From positions 1 to 64,000 of the forward strand of contig NZ_CAXBIB010000017.1 in assembly GCF_963975745.1 (NCBI RefSeq): a DNA stretch of 64,000 nucleotides. Reading direction: 5' to 3'. The position numbers were made by a program, and so were the translations under genes. The notes beneath the pieces are model-generated. The model did no database searches, was not told the origin of the DNA, and was given only the letters and a program-made list of their open reading frames with translations. Origin of the DNA: Parvibaculum sp963975745. Its GTDB lineage: Bacteria > Pseudomonadota > Alphaproteobacteria > Parvibaculales > Parvibaculaceae. Shown one piece after another: positions 55,070 to 64,000 of this stretch; the first letter of the stretch is position 1, and each line of letters starts with the position of its first letter.

Positions 55070-56398
55070 TCAGACGCTCCCCTCTGCCAGATACCGGCGC
55101 GCCAGGACCTTGCCTTCCTCGACCGCCGGCTGGTCGAAAGGATCGACGCCCAGCATGTCGCCGGCAATCATCGTTTCGAGCATGAAATGCATGAACAGGG
55201 CGCCCAGCGTGCGTTCGTCGAGCGCCGGGAGATGAAAGGTTCGCACCGGCCGTCCGTTCTTCGCCAGCGTGTCGGCCGTTGCCCGCTGCTCGGCATCGAC
55301 GAGGTCGCCCACGGTGCGGCCACCCAGAAAGGCAAAGTCCGTGCCTTCGGCGACGGTCGCGCCGGCCGCCGGACCCTTGCCCCTGGTTTCGGTCATGAAG
55401 ACCGTGAACATCTTGTCGCGCGGACCGTCGAGCCAGAGCTGCAACTGGCTGTGCTGATCGACAGGGCCCAGTGCCTTGACCGGTGTCGTGCCCTTGCCGT
55501 TCTTGCCGAGGCTTTCAGCCCAGAGCTGGCAGTGCCAGGACAGGAACCGTTCAAGCCGGTCGGCATAGGCCATGAGTACCGAGATGTTCGCACCCTTCTC
55601 CTGCGCCAGCGCGAGCGAGAGGGCGGCACCGACGGCCGGCGCCACGTCCCTTGCCGGTGCGCCGGCAAGGACCGGCGCCAGAACCGATGCCGCACCTTCG
55701 CGAATTGCCGCCATATCCAGACCCATCAGACAAGCCGGCAGCAAGCCGACACTGGTCAGCACCGCATAGCGGCCGCCCACCCCGGGATCGTGATCGATCG
55801 TCGGGAAGCCCTGCGCCTCGGCCAGCGCACGCATCGGATTGGGCTTTCCGTTCCTTGCCGGCTCGGTCAGCACCGCGAAATGATGCTTCATGTATTTGCC
55901 GCCGCCCGCCCTTTCGATGGCGCTCATCGCTGCCAGCGTCTGGATGGCGGGTTCGACAGTGCCCCCGGATTTGGACACGACCAGAAAGCGCGTGGTGCGC
56001 AAATCGGCATTCGACAGTGCCGCTTCCATGGTTGCCGCATCGAGATTGTCGGGCACATGGATACGGAGGCCCTTCTGGACATGGGCCTGGGTTCCCCAGC
56101 CGGTCAGTTGCGCCAGTGCCTGGGCGCCAAGCGCCGATCCACCGATGCCGAAGATGAAGAGATCGGTCGTGTTGTCGAGCAGCTTCGCGGCGACGGATTC
56201 GATGGCAGGAAAATCATCGCGGCGTGCCGGCACACGCAGCACCGGCAACGACCCGTCATCATGCGCGCGGCGAAGTCTTTCGAGCGCGGCCTCCGCGCGC
56301 TCCAGGCCCGCCTCGTAGCCGGCGCGACCGAGACCGCCCTCGCCTATCGCATCGCTGAAACAGGCATCGATCGACTGTAGATAGGGCGCGGCGGCCAT
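55070..56398 (-). CDS. pgi: Glucose-6-phosphate isomerase
   Basis: 442 residues. The phosphate-binding FGIGGSALGAQAL and VVSKSGGTVEPAIQT motifs, GVGGRYAVLTSVGLLPA and QLWLDGPRDKMFTVF show the PGI fold. The length is that of the shorter bacterial type. It interconverts glucose-6-phosphate and fructose-6-phosphate in glycolysis and gluconeogenesis. ATG 56398 (MAAAPYLQSIDACF) has GGAAAATACC upstream. It precedes mutL by 7 bp and follows the second M16 gene by 108 bp. Confidence 0.95.
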   Translation of the reverse strand: MAAAPYLQSIDACFSDAIGEGGLGRAGYEAGLERAEAALERLRRAHDDGSLPVLRVPARRDDFPAIESVAAKLLDNTTDLFIFGIGGSALGAQALAQLTGWGTQAHVQKGLRIHVPDNLDAATMEAALSNADLRTTRFLVVSKSGGTVEPAIQTLAAMSAIERAGGGKYMKHHFAVLTEPARNGKPNPMRALAEAQGFPTIDHDPGVGGRYAVLTSVGLLPACLMGLDMAAIREGAASVLAPVLAGAPARDVAPAVGAALSLALAQEKGANISVLMAYADRLERFLSWHCQLWAESLGKNGKGTTPVKALGPVDQHSQLQLWLDGPRDKMFTVFMTETRGKGPAAGATVAEGTDFAFLGGRTVGDLVDAEQRATADTLAKNGRPVRTFHLPALDERTLGALFMHFMLETMIAGDMLGVDPFDQPAVEEGKVLARRYLAEGSV

Positions 56399-56506
56399 GC
56401 GGTATTTTCCATTCGGGACCGGGATATGCCGGAATCGGCGCAGCAATGAAAAGCCTAACAAGAAGCCGCGCCGCCAGCCAGAAATTCGCCGCCGCCTTGC
56501 GACCCG

Positions 56507-57886
56507 TCAGTGCTGCCGGCCGGGCGCGGCGACCGGCGCCATGTCACCGGTTTCGGGCAGGCCTTCCGGCGCCGGGGCGAGATTGGGACGCCCGACGATC
56601 GTGACCACCAGATCGTCCGCCCGCAGCAGGCGGCGGGCAACGCGCGCAATGTCGTCCTGCGTCACGGCCTCGATCAGGCCGTTGCGGCGGTCGACATAGT
56701 CGATGCCCAGATTCTCGATCTGAATGCCGATGAGCTGGTTGGCGATGGAACTGTTCGACGTGAAGCGCAGCGGATAGGAGCCGGTGAGAAAGGTTCTGGC
56801 GTCGGCCAGTTCGTCGGCCGAGACACCCGCCTCCGCCATGCGCCGCAACTCGTCGCGAATAATCGACAGCGACTGGCCGACACGTTCATTGCGTGTCGCC
56901 ACCTGACCAATGATCATGGCCGCGTTCCGCCGCGGCGAAAGCGATGTGCCGACCGAATAGGCCAGACCGCGCTTTTCGCGGACTTCTTCCATCAGACGCG
57001 AGGAGAAACCGCCGCCGCCAAGAATATGATTCATCATGAAGGCGGGAATGAAATCCGGATCGTCCCGCGCCAGGCCCTGCGCGCCGAAAATGACAACGCT
57101 CTGTGGAAAATCGCGCTCGATGACAATGGTCTGCGCGCCCGTTGCGATCTCGACCGCGGGAATCTCCGGCAATCCGGCTTCCGCAGGCAAGGCACCGAAG
57201 GTCCTGTCCAGAAGCATGCCGAGTTCGTCGGCCGATATCGGACCAACGACGGCGATTTTCAGATTGTCCCGTGCCAGCACATTTTTCACATAGCCGGACA
57301 GGTCGTCGCGCGAAATGCGTGGCAGCGACTCGGGTGTGCCCTGCCTGTTCAGCGCATAGGGGTGATCGCCCAGTGCCGCGCGATACCAGGCATCCGCCGC
57401 CAGCCATTCCGGCGACTGCCGGTTGCGCGCCACCGCCACGCCAAGCTGGGCGCGCAGGCGTTCGACCGCATCGTCGTCGAAGCGCGGATCGGAAATCGCC
57501 AGCGCGAAGAGTTCAAACGCCTCGTCACGTGCTTCCGCCAGGGTTTTCAGCGATGCATTGAAATAATCATCATCGACGGAAAAGGACATTTGCGCCGCGA
57601 TATCGTCGAGGCGTGCCTGAAAGGCCTGCGACGGCAAATCGCCGGCGCCTTCACCCAGCAGCGACGCGGCCATGTTGGCCGTTCCGGCCTTTTCGGCCGT
57701 ATCGGTCGCGGTGCCGCCTTCCCAGGCAGCCTCCATGACGATGACGGGGACTGTGCGTTCCTCGACAAGCCAGGCCTCGATGCCGCCGGGGCTGATCACC
57801 CGCTCGATCTCAAAGGCGGAAACCGGTGTTGCGAGGCAGAAAAGGACGAGCAGCAGCAGGGCGCCGAACGGCGCGCGGGCGCTCAT
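56507..57886 (-). CDS. M16 family peptidase-like subunit, catalytically inactive
   Basis: 459 residues with a signal peptide (LLLLVLFCLATPVSA). It has the two-domain M16 fold but lacks the HxxEH zinc motif. It keeps the C-terminal LMEEVREKRGLAYSVGTSL segment, which supplies substrate-binding Arg and Tyr in trans. This is the pattern of the inactive partner in two-subunit M16B peptidases. Its ATG overlaps the stop of the active subunit (ATGA), supporting a heterodimer in the periplasm. Confidence 0.92.
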   Translation of the reverse strand: MSARAPFGALLLLVLFCLATPVSAFEIERVISPGGIEAWLVEERTVPVIVMEAAWEGGTATDTAEKAGTANMAASLLGEGAGDLPSQAFQARLDDIAAQMSFSVDDDYFNASLKTLAEARDEAFELFALAISDPRFDDDAVERLRAQLGVAVARNRQSPEWLAADAWYRAALGDHPYALNRQGTPESLPRISRDDLSGYVKNVLARDNLKIAVVGPISADELGMLLDRTFGALPAEAGLPEIPAVEIATGAQTIVIERDFPQSVVIFGAQGLARDDPDFIPAFMMNHILGGGGFSSRLMEEVREKRGLAYSVGTSLSPRRNAAMIIGQVATRNERVGQSLSIIRDELRRMAEAGVSADELADARTFLTGSYPLRFTSNSSIANQLIGIQIENLGIDYVDRRNGLIEAVTQDDIARVARRLLRADDLVVTIVGRPNLAPAPEGLPETGDMAPVAAPGRQH

Positions 57887-59262
57887 GTCCCCTCTCCCGG
57901 CAGCAATTCGCCGGTGACGGCAACGCCGGCGAGCAACGCCCGCGCTGCGTCGAGCACGTCGTCGGCGGTGACGGCGCGAATGCGATCGGGCCATTCATGA
58001 ATGTCGGCCATCGACAGGCCGGTCATCAGGCCCTCGCCATAGGCATAGGCCATGCTGCGCTGGCTGTCGCGCGCATAGATGGCGCTGGCAGCGATGACGG
58101 TTTTCGCGCGCGCCAGTTCCTCCTCGCTTACGCCGTCTGCAAGAAGAAGCCCGATTTCGGTGTCGATGGCCTTTTCGAGCTCGGCAAGCGAGCCGCCGAC
58201 ATGCGGCAGCGCGTAAAGGCCGAACTTGCCGGCATCGAGCCGGCTGCCTTCATACCAGGCGCCGACGCTGGCCGCGATTTCCTGTGTCACGACCAGATTG
58301 CGGTAGAGGCGGCTGGTCTGCCCACCGCCCAGCAGTTCCGCCAGCACATCGAAAGCGGCGCCTTCGCGCGCGCCGGCGTTGCTGTAGTCGGGTGCCGGAT
58401 AGAACCGTAGCCAGGTCGGTTGCTGCACGCGGTCGTCGCGCCGGACGATGCGGCGATCCTCCGCCGGCCAGATCACCGGGACACGCGCCCGCTCGAAGGT
58501 CGGCGCACGCTGCGCGATGGATCCATAATATTTCTCGGCCAGCGGCCGCAATTCGTCCAGCGAGATATCGCCTGCGACGATCAGCGTTGCGTTGTTGGGC
58601 GTATAGAACCGGTTGTAGAAGTCGAGCGCGTCGTCGGTCGTCAGCACGTCGATCTCCTCCTTGTGGCCGATGATGTCGCGGCCATAGGGATGATCGCCGT
58701 AAAGCGCCGCGTTCATTTCGGCCTGCAGCAGCGACATCGGACTGTTCTCGACTCGCGTCCGCTGTTCTTCCATCACGACGTCTCGTTCCGGCAGAACCTC
58801 GGCGTCGGTGAGTTCCAGATTGATCATGCGGTCTGCTTCCATCTCCATGACGAGCGGCAGACGGTCCTTTGCAATGACCTGGAAATAGGCGGTGAAGTCG
58901 TAGTGTGTGAAAGCGTTGTCCTGGCCGCCATTGCGGGAAACGATGCGCGAAAACTGCCCGGGCGCGATCTCCGCCGTGCCCTTGAACATCAGATGTTCGA
59001 GGAAATGGGCGAGTCCCGTCTTTCCGGGCGTTTCGTCGGCGGCGCCGACGCGATACCAGACCATGTGGGTCACGACCGGCGCGCGATGATCGGGGATCGC
59101 CAGAACCTCCATGCCGTTGGCAAGACGGAAGCTCTGCAAGGCGCTCGATACGGCACCGTCGCCGTCGCGCCAGAACCATGCCGCCGCGAACGCTGCAATC
59201 AGGACAAGGGCAAGAGCGGGACCAAGGACGCGCGGCGCGAGAAATCGGGAACGGGGCAACAC
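57883..59262 (-). CDS. M16 family zinc peptidase, catalytic subunit
   Basis: 459 residues. An N-terminal membrane segment (GPALALVLIAAFAAAWFW) anchors or exports it. The inverted zinc motif HFLEH (in KTGLAHFLEHLMFKGT) is followed by the distal Glu region (MEEQRTRVENSPMSLLQAEM), as in pitrilysin-family enzymes. It probably pairs with the inactive M16 subunit encoded next. The start is GTG 59262 with GGAG upstream. It lies 62 bp after the DUF3035 lipoprotein gene on the same strand. Confidence 0.93.
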   Translation of the reverse strand: MLPRSRFLAPRVLGPALALVLIAAFAAAWFWRDGDGAVSSALQSFRLANGMEVLAIPDHRAPVVTHMVWYRVGAADETPGKTGLAHFLEHLMFKGTAEIAPGQFSRIVSRNGGQDNAFTHYDFTAYFQVIAKDRLPLVMEMEADRMINLELTDAEVLPERDVVMEEQRTRVENSPMSLLQAEMNAALYGDHPYGRDIIGHKEEIDVLTTDDALDFYNRFYTPNNATLIVAGDISLDELRPLAEKYYGSIAQRAPTFERARVPVIWPAEDRRIVRRDDRVQQPTWLRFYPAPDYSNAGAREGAAFDVLAELLGGGQTSRLYRNLVVTQEIAASVGAWYEGSRLDAGKFGLYALPHVGGSLAELEKAIDTEIGLLLADGVSEEELARAKTVIAASAIYARDSQRSMAYAYGEGLMTGLSMADIHEWPDRIRAVTADDVLDAARALLAGVAVTGELLPGEGT

Positions 59263-59324
59263 TTCACTCCAAAAGGCCGGGCGTCACGGCACCAGCCCCC
59301 AAAGCGGCGCGGCGTGCCGCTCGT

Positions 59325-59903
59325 TCAGAAAATGCCGGAGAACCAGCCTTCTTTCTTGGGCGTCACGCTGGGCGTTTCGCCTTCCGTCACGGGTTTGCCC
59401 TCGGCTTCGTTCTGCTGAATGCGCTGGGACTCCGCACGGGGATCGACCAGGCGCTCATCGGGCGGCGTGCCCGGCTTGCGCCAGAAAATCACATCATCGA
59501 CGAAAGTCTTGTCCTGTTCGACCAGCGAGCGCGTTTCGGTGTTGACCACCTGACGGATGCGCGGATCGGCTGCATCGGCGCCGGTATTGGCCAGCAGCAC
59601 CCGCTCGCCGTCGGTCATGCCCGACGCGCCGGTATCGACGGTTTCGACATCGCCGGTCAGGGCGCGCTGCGCGCCGGCCGAGGGCTGCATTTCCTGCGGA
59701 CGCGGTGCACCGGGCTGCGGCGGACGCAGCGAGAAATCCGGCGGCATGACCAGCGGCGCCTTGGTGACGATCGTGAATTCGTCCGGCGCGGATTTGCCAT
59801 AACCCAGCGTATCGCTGAGGCTGCCGCCACCGCAGGCCGTCAACGAAAGTGACAGCACGGCCACAAGGCCGGCGCCGCGGAGGTTCTTCGGTTCGATGAT
59901 CAC
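59325..59903 (-). CDS. DUF3035 family lipoprotein
   Basis: 192 residues. The signal ends in a lipobox, LSLTAC, with Cys as the lipid-bearing residue, and the mature part is Pro/Gly-rich and acidic. The DUF3035 signature PDEFTIVTKAPLVMPPDFSLRPP is clear. It starts at GTG 59903, supported by GAAGGAG eight bases upstream; the ATG upstream in frame (59987) lies within lspA coding DNA and lacks a ribosome site. Location after lspA, the gene for lipoprotein signal peptidase, is conserved in alphaproteobacteria. Function is unknown. Confidence 0.88.
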   Translation of the reverse strand: MIIEPKNLRGAGLVAVLSLSLTACGGGSLSDTLGYGKSAPDEFTIVTKAPLVMPPDFSLRPPQPGAPRPQEMQPSAGAQRALTGDVETVDTGASGMTDGERVLLANTGADAADPRIRQVVNTETRSLVEQDKTFVDDVIFWRKPGTPPDERLVDPRAESQRIQQNEAEGKPVTEGETPSVTPKKEGWFSGIF

Positions 59904-59934
59904 GTCGCTCAACTCCTTCGCGATGGCGCCCCGC

Positions 59935-60477
59935 TCAACCGGGCGTGCCGTCCGCTTTTCCGCCATTTTTCCCCGGGCCAAAGGCACCCGGCCAGACCGA
60001 ATCCAGGAGGATCAGCATCACGCCCAGAGCGATCCAGATGTCGGCAATATTGAAGATATACCAGTAAAATCCGAAGGCGTGAAAACTAAAAAAGTCCGCC
60101 ACGGCGCCATAGGCGATGCGGTCATACACATTGCCGACCGCGCCACCGATGATCAGACCGATGGCCACCGCAATCGCCCGGTGTTCGGCCCGCGCCAGCC
60201 AGAGGCCGAGACCGAAGGTGACGGCCAGCGCGAAGGACACAAGGATCAGGACGCCAAGCGAGGTCTCGGCCTGGAACAGCCCGTAGCTGACACCCTTGTT
60301 CCACGCCATCACCAGATCGAAAAAGGGCGTCACCTCGACACGGCCCCGCAGGCCGATTTCATAGATGTCGAGCATCCACCATTTGTGCAGGCGGTCGACC
60401 AGAAAGCCGGCAATGGCGACCGCGAAGCCAAGCAGCGACAGGGGACCCCAGAAGGTTTCGCGCGTCAGGTGCGCCAT
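59935..60477 (-). CDS. lspA: Lipoprotein signal peptidase (SPase II)
   Basis: 180 residues with four TM helices. The two catalytic Asp residues lie in GNVYDRIAYGAVADFF and FNIADIWI, the family's conserved C and D boxes. It removes the signal peptide from prolipoproteins after diacylglyceryl transfer. ATG 60477 lies 4 bp after the ileS stop with AGGGG upstream; ATG 60507 within ileS is possible. The downstream neighbour encodes a lipoprotein that it would process. Confidence 0.96.
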   Translation of the reverse strand: MAHLTRETFWGPLSLLGFAVAIAGFLVDRLHKWWMLDIYEIGLRGRVEVTPFFDLVMAWNKGVSYGLFQAETSLGVLILVSFALAVTFGLGLWLARAEHRAIAVAIGLIIGGAVGNVYDRIAYGAVADFFSFHAFGFYWYIFNIADIWIALGVMLILLDSVWPGAFGPGKNGGKADGTPG

Positions 60478-60481
60478 CGCA

Positions 60482-63340
60482 TCATGCCCCTTTGTGCTGC
60501 GCGTCATACTCGCGGACGGCCGCCGCGTCGCGCAGGCTCAGATCCGGGAATTCGGGATCGGAACCGACCTCGGGCAGGACCCGCCAGGAGCGGGCGCATT
60601 TGCGGCCCTCGGCCCGTTTCGGCACCACGGCCACGCCGCGCACATCGTCGAGGCGGAAGGCCGTGGCCGGCCCCTCGCCTTCGATCAGCGTCGCCTGGCT
60701 GACGATCGTCAATTCGGCAAGATCGACGCCCTTCATCGCCGCCAGCAGATCGACGTCCGAGACATAGACCTCGGGCGCGGCCTCGAGGCTCGCCCCGATG
60801 CGCTTTTCGCGGCGCTCGACTTCGAGCGCGCCGGTGACGACGCGGCGCAGTTCGCGGATCTCGCGCCACTTCTCGGCCAGCGCCTCGTCGCGCCATGCGG
60901 CCGGAATTTCCGGAAAGATGCGCAGATGCACCGACGCGTCATCGGCCGGGAACCGCGACAGCCAGACCTCCTCGGCCGTGAAGCAGAGCACCGGCGCCAG
61001 CCACGCGGTGAGACAGGAGAACAGCTCATCGAGCACCGTGCGGCAGGCGCGGCGGCGCAGGCTCGACGGTGCATCGCAATAAAGCGTGTCCTTGCGGATG
61101 TCGAAATAGAAAGCCGAAAGATCGACATTCATGAAGTTCGACAGCGTATGCGTCACGCGCTTGAAATCGTAATCGAGATAGGAGCGACGCACGATCTCGT
61201 CGAGTTCGCTCAGGCGATGCAGGATCGAGCGTTCGAGTTCCGGCATGTCGGCGACGGCGACGCGTTCCTGATCCGAAAAGCCGGCGAGATTGCCAAGCAG
61301 GTAGCGGAAAGTATTGCGCAGCTTCCTGTAGGCCTCGACATTCGATTTGACGATTTCGTTGCCGATGCTGTGGTCTTCCCAGTAGTCGGTCGAGGCAACC
61401 CAGAGGCGCAGGATGTCGGCGCCGTTCTGCTTGACGATCGCCTCGGGCTCGATCGCATTGCCGAGCGACTTCGACATTTTCAGACCCTTGTCGGTCAGGG
61501 TCATGCCATGCGTCAGAACCTGCCTGTAAGGCGCGCGGCCGCGCGTGGCGCAGCTTTCGAGCAGGGAGGACTGGAACCAGCCGCGATGCTGGTCGGAGCC
61601 TTCGAGATAAAGATCGGCGGGCGACGGCATCCCGCGCGCTTCGAGCACGAAAGCATGCGTCGAGCCTGAATCGAACCAGACATCGAGAATGTCGGTCACA
61701 CGCTCGTAGTCGTCGGCGCTGTATTCGCTTCCCAGAAAATCACTTGCCGGATGCTCGAACCAGGCGTCGGCACCTTCCTTTGCCACTGCCTCGACGATGC
61801 GGGCATTGACCTTTTCGTCGCGCAGCAGCGAGCCGTCTGACTTTTTGACGAAGAGCGTCAGCGGCACGCCCCAGGCGCGCTGGCGCGACAGCACCCAGTC
61901 GGGCCTTCCTTCCACCATCGAATAGATGCGGTTGCGGTTGCGCGCCGGCACCCAGCGCACTTTCTCGATCTCCTCAAGCGCGACCTGACGGAAAGGCTTG
62001 CCGCCCGCCGCTTCGATCTTCGCGTCCATCGAGACGAACCATTGCGGCGTGTTGCGGAAGATCAGCGGCGCCTTGGAGCGCCATGAATGCGGATAGGAAT
62101 GCGTGACCTTGCCATGGGCGAGCAGCGCGCCCGCCTTTTCGAGTTCCTCGATCACGGCGGCATTGGCGTTGCCTTCCTTGCCCTGCCGGGTCAGGACGAA
62201 CTTGCCGGCAAAGAGCGGCACGTGATCATAGTAGCCGCCTTCCTCGTTGACCGTTTCGGGAATATCCTTTGAGCCGAAATTCTCGACCCAGATCATGTAG
62301 TCGTCCTGGCCATGGCCGGGCGCGGTGTGGACGAAGCCGGTGCCGGCCTCTTCGGTCACATGATCGCCGGCCAGCAACGGCACATCGAAATCGTAGCCCT
62401 GTCCGCGGAAGGGATGCGCGCAGATGACACCACGCAGATCGCCGTCGGTCACGTCCGCCAGGCGCGTCCATGCCTCGATCTTCGCGTCCTTCTTCACCTG
62501 TTCGGCCAGCGCATCGGCCAGCACCAGCTTCTCGCCCGCAACTTCATAGAGGCCATAAGCGATCTTCGGCGAGTAGGAGATCGCGCGGTTGGCCGGGATC
62601 GTCCAGGGCGTCGTCGTCCAGATGACGATGGATGCACCTTCAAGCGCAGCGCCCTTCACCACCGGAAACTTCACCCAGATCGTGTGGCTGGTGTGATCGT
62701 GATACTCGACCTCGGCTTCGGCCAGCGCGGTCTTTTCGACCACCGACCACATGACCGGCTTCGAGCCGCGATAAAGCGAACCGTTCATCAGGAACTTCTG
62801 GAATTCCTCGACGATCTTCGCTTCGGCGTCGAAGGACATGGTGAGGTAGGGATTGTCCCACTCGCCGGAAACGCCGAGGCGCTTGAACTGCTCGCGCTGC
62901 ACATCGACCCAGTGTTGCGCGAATTCGCGGCATTCGCGGCGAAATTCGAGCGGCGGTACCTCGTCCTTGTTCTTGCCCTTCTTGCGGTACTTCTCCTCGA
63001 TCTTCCATTCAATGGGGAGACCGTGACAGTCCCAGCCCGGAACATAGGCCGCGTCCTTGCCCATCATCTGCTGCGAGCGGACAACGACGTCCTTCAGGAT
63101 CTTGTTCAGCGCATGGCCGATATGGATGTCGCCATTGGCATAGGGCGGGCCGTCATGCAGCACGAAGGTCTCGCGGCCTTTCGCTTCCTTGCGCAGACGC
63201 TCATAAAGACCGAGCTTCTCCCAGCGCGCCAGCCATTCGGGCTCGCGGACGGGCAGGCCCGCCTTCATCGGAAAATCGGTCGTGGGCAGAAACAGCGTGT
63301 CGCGATAGTCGCGGCCGGTGGGGTTTTCTTCGGTGGACAT
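60482..63340 (-). CDS. ileS: Isoleucyl-tRNA synthetase
   Basis: 952 residues, class Ia. HIGH is seen as GDIHIGHALNK, and KMSKS is exact in GLKMSKSLGN. The editing CP1 domain (WTTTPWTIPANRAI, GTGFVHTAPGHGQDDY) is intact, so it can hydrolyse Val-tRNA-Ile. The C-terminal zinc finger of many bacterial IleRS is degenerate here: KCARSW replaces the usual C-x2-C, and no second Cys pair follows. It starts at ATG 63340 with GGGACC upstream and heads the ileS-lspA-DUF3035-M16-M16 unit. Confidence 0.98.
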   Translation of the reverse strand: MSTEENPTGRDYRDTLFLPTTDFPMKAGLPVREPEWLARWEKLGLYERLRKEAKGRETFVLHDGPPYANGDIHIGHALNKILKDVVVRSQQMMGKDAAYVPGWDCHGLPIEWKIEEKYRKKGKNKDEVPPLEFRRECREFAQHWVDVQREQFKRLGVSGEWDNPYLTMSFDAEAKIVEEFQKFLMNGSLYRGSKPVMWSVVEKTALAEAEVEYHDHTSHTIWVKFPVVKGAALEGASIVIWTTTPWTIPANRAISYSPKIAYGLYEVAGEKLVLADALAEQVKKDAKIEAWTRLADVTDGDLRGVICAHPFRGQGYDFDVPLLAGDHVTEEAGTGFVHTAPGHGQDDYMIWVENFGSKDIPETVNEEGGYYDHVPLFAGKFVLTRQGKEGNANAAVIEELEKAGALLAHGKVTHSYPHSWRSKAPLIFRNTPQWFVSMDAKIEAAGGKPFRQVALEEIEKVRWVPARNRNRIYSMVEGRPDWVLSRQRAWGVPLTLFVKKSDGSLLRDEKVNARIVEAVAKEGADAWFEHPASDFLGSEYSADDYERVTDILDVWFDSGSTHAFVLEARGMPSPADLYLEGSDQHRGWFQSSLLESCATRGRAPYRQVLTHGMTLTDKGLKMSKSLGNAIEPEAIVKQNGADILRLWVASTDYWEDHSIGNEIVKSNVEAYRKLRNTFRYLLGNLAGFSDQERVAVADMPELERSILHRLSELDEIVRRSYLDYDFKRVTHTLSNFMNVDLSAFYFDIRKDTLYCDAPSSLRRRACRTVLDELFSCLTAWLAPVLCFTAEEVWLSRFPADDASVHLRIFPEIPAAWRDEALAEKWREIRELRRVVTGALEVERREKRIGASLEAAPEVYVSDVDLLAAMKGVDLAELTIVSQATLIEGEGPATAFRLDDVRGVAVVPKRAEGRKCARSWRVLPEVGSDPEFPDLSLRDAAAVREYDAQHKGA

Positions 63341-63402
63341 GAATGGTCCCGGATAAAGGGGTTGCGCGATCTTCAGACAGAGACACCCGGCTCGTGCCGC
63401 GC

Positions 63403-63419
63403 GGAACCTTCATGGTTCC
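63403..63419. other. Short perfect hairpin upstream of ileS
   Basis: GGAACC-TTCAT-GGTTCC lies in the 236-bp gap between ileS and the right-edge gene. The gap is otherwise featureless by eye. It is too short to be a T-box, and no T-box specifier structure is seen. Confidence 0.35.
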
Positions 63420-63576
63420 TCAGCGGCCGGCCGGGCCTGTAATTCGCGCTGTTATGCCGGGGCGGACCCCGTGAAAATCGGGCGTGCTCATGGACGGGTT
63501 TCTAGCAGCCGGTCTCCTGACAGTCCAGTAAAGCGGGGGTTTCGGGGCGCCGCCGACCCCCCTATAGTTCCGGCCC

Positions 63577-64000
63577 ATGAACGCCTTCCCCCGCCTCCTT
63601 GCCCTTTCGGTCCTCACCTTCTTCCTCGGCCTCATCCCCGCGGCGGCGGACACGCTTGCCCGCATCGAGGCCACGGGCACCGTCCGGGTCGGCGTTACTG
63701 GCGACTACAAGCCCTTTTCCTGGGAAGAGCCTGCAGGCCATTTCGAGGGGCTCGATGTCGACATGGCCGAATCGCTGGCCGGCGATCTCGATGCCAAGCT
63801 CGTCTTCGTGCGGACCAGCTGGCCGACATTGATGGAGGATCTCGCGGCCGGGAAGTTCGACATCGCGATGGGCGGCATTTCGATCACGGCGGAACGCGCC
63901 CGGGTCGCGCTCTTTTCCGACCCGATCCTCGCCGACGGCAAGGCGCCGATCGCGCGCTGCGCGGACAAGGAGCGGTTTCAGACACTGGCGCAGATCGACC
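63577..64000 (+). CDS. pheC: Cyclohexadienyl dehydratase-like / amino-acid-binding SBP family protein, partial
   Basis: A partial gene: 141 residues are present and the frame is still open at the window edge. A signal peptide (RLLALSVLTFFLGLIPAAA, cleavage near ADTLAR) is followed by a solute-binding-protein fold with TVRVGVTGDYKPFSW, GLDVDMAESLAGDL, and FDIAMGGISITAERARVALFSD. DGKAPIARCADKERFQTLAQID continues as in PheC, the periplasmic cyclohexadienyl dehydratase that makes phenylalanine or phenylpyruvate from arogenate or prephenate. An amino-acid ABC transporter binding protein is the alternative. ATG 63577 diverges from ileS. Confidence 0.75.
   Translation, partial: MNAFPRLLALSVLTFFLGLIPAAADTLARIEATGTVRVGVTGDYKPFSWEEPAGHFEGLDVDMAESLAGDLDAKLVFVRTSWPTLMEDLAAGKFDIAMGGISITAERARVALFSDPILADGKAPIARCADKERFQTLAQID

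Noticed and set aside
63341..63576. T-box or attenuator before ileS
   Set aside because: There is no specifier loop, T-box sequence or terminator/antiterminator pair. T-boxes are not expected in this lineage.

Overview
The window is a GC-rich (mostly coding, few AT-rich islands) stretch of a chromosome from an alphaproteobacterium. The order rpmH-rnpA-yidC-engB-argB, the DUF2336 and double DUF1036 proteins, the many CoA-ester enzymes, the cytosolic-type alkylsulfatase and the ferredoxin/diiron pair fit a heterotroph of the Hyphomicrobiales/Parvibaculum kind. The genus is an inference. I see no rRNA, CRISPR array, transposase or integrase.

Layout. 1-6.1 kb: repeat-rich leader, a TetR regulator, a small membrane protein, and a large autotransporter facing a divergent TetR gene across an AT-rich promoter with a palindrome. 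6.2-15.2 kb: a Tat-signal short-chain dehydrogenase plus sulfotransferase, a repeat-filled gap, then tamA-tamB (outer-membrane assembly), which may serve the autotransporter, and a small secreted charged protein. 15.5-21 kb: adrenodoxin-type ferredoxin, a four-helix diiron protein, a double-PAS protein, an MDR oxidoreductase and an alkylsulfatase. 21-30.3 kb: a leucine/isovalerate catabolic operon on the minus strand (isovaleryl-CoA dehydrogenase, both methylcrotonyl-CoA carboxylase subunits, acetoacetyl-CoA synthetase, an acyl-CoA ligase) with a divergent TetR gene and an operator sitting on the -10 box.

30.3-37 kb: an unusual 640-bp intergenic region with three 11-bp direct repeats and eight GGGGAtAAGT-type sites, a DUF454 protein, SDR, GFA protein, aldehyde dehydrogenase, MerR regulator, thiolase and a TetR gene. 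37-46 kb: an antitoxin/Fic pair next to tRNA-Arg, two self-processing Ntn-type hydrolases back to back (P1 peptidase and gamma-glutamyltransferase), and an operon of DUF547, TVP38-like membrane protein, FAD disulfide oxidoreductase and sensor kinase. 45.9-64 kb: housekeeping genes. rpmH, rnpA, yidC, engB and argB run forward. ileS, lspA, a DUF3035 lipoprotein and two M16 peptidases run on the minus strand, followed on the same strand by pgi and mutL. The start of a cyclohexadienyl-dehydratase-like gene runs off the right edge.

Three families of dispersed, hairpin-forming repeats occupy the gaps. One family (three copies) shows paired base changes that keep its stems intact, and one copy is fused in frame to the front of tamA. 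The repeat family and the 30.3-30.9 kb site cluster are the least explained structures here.
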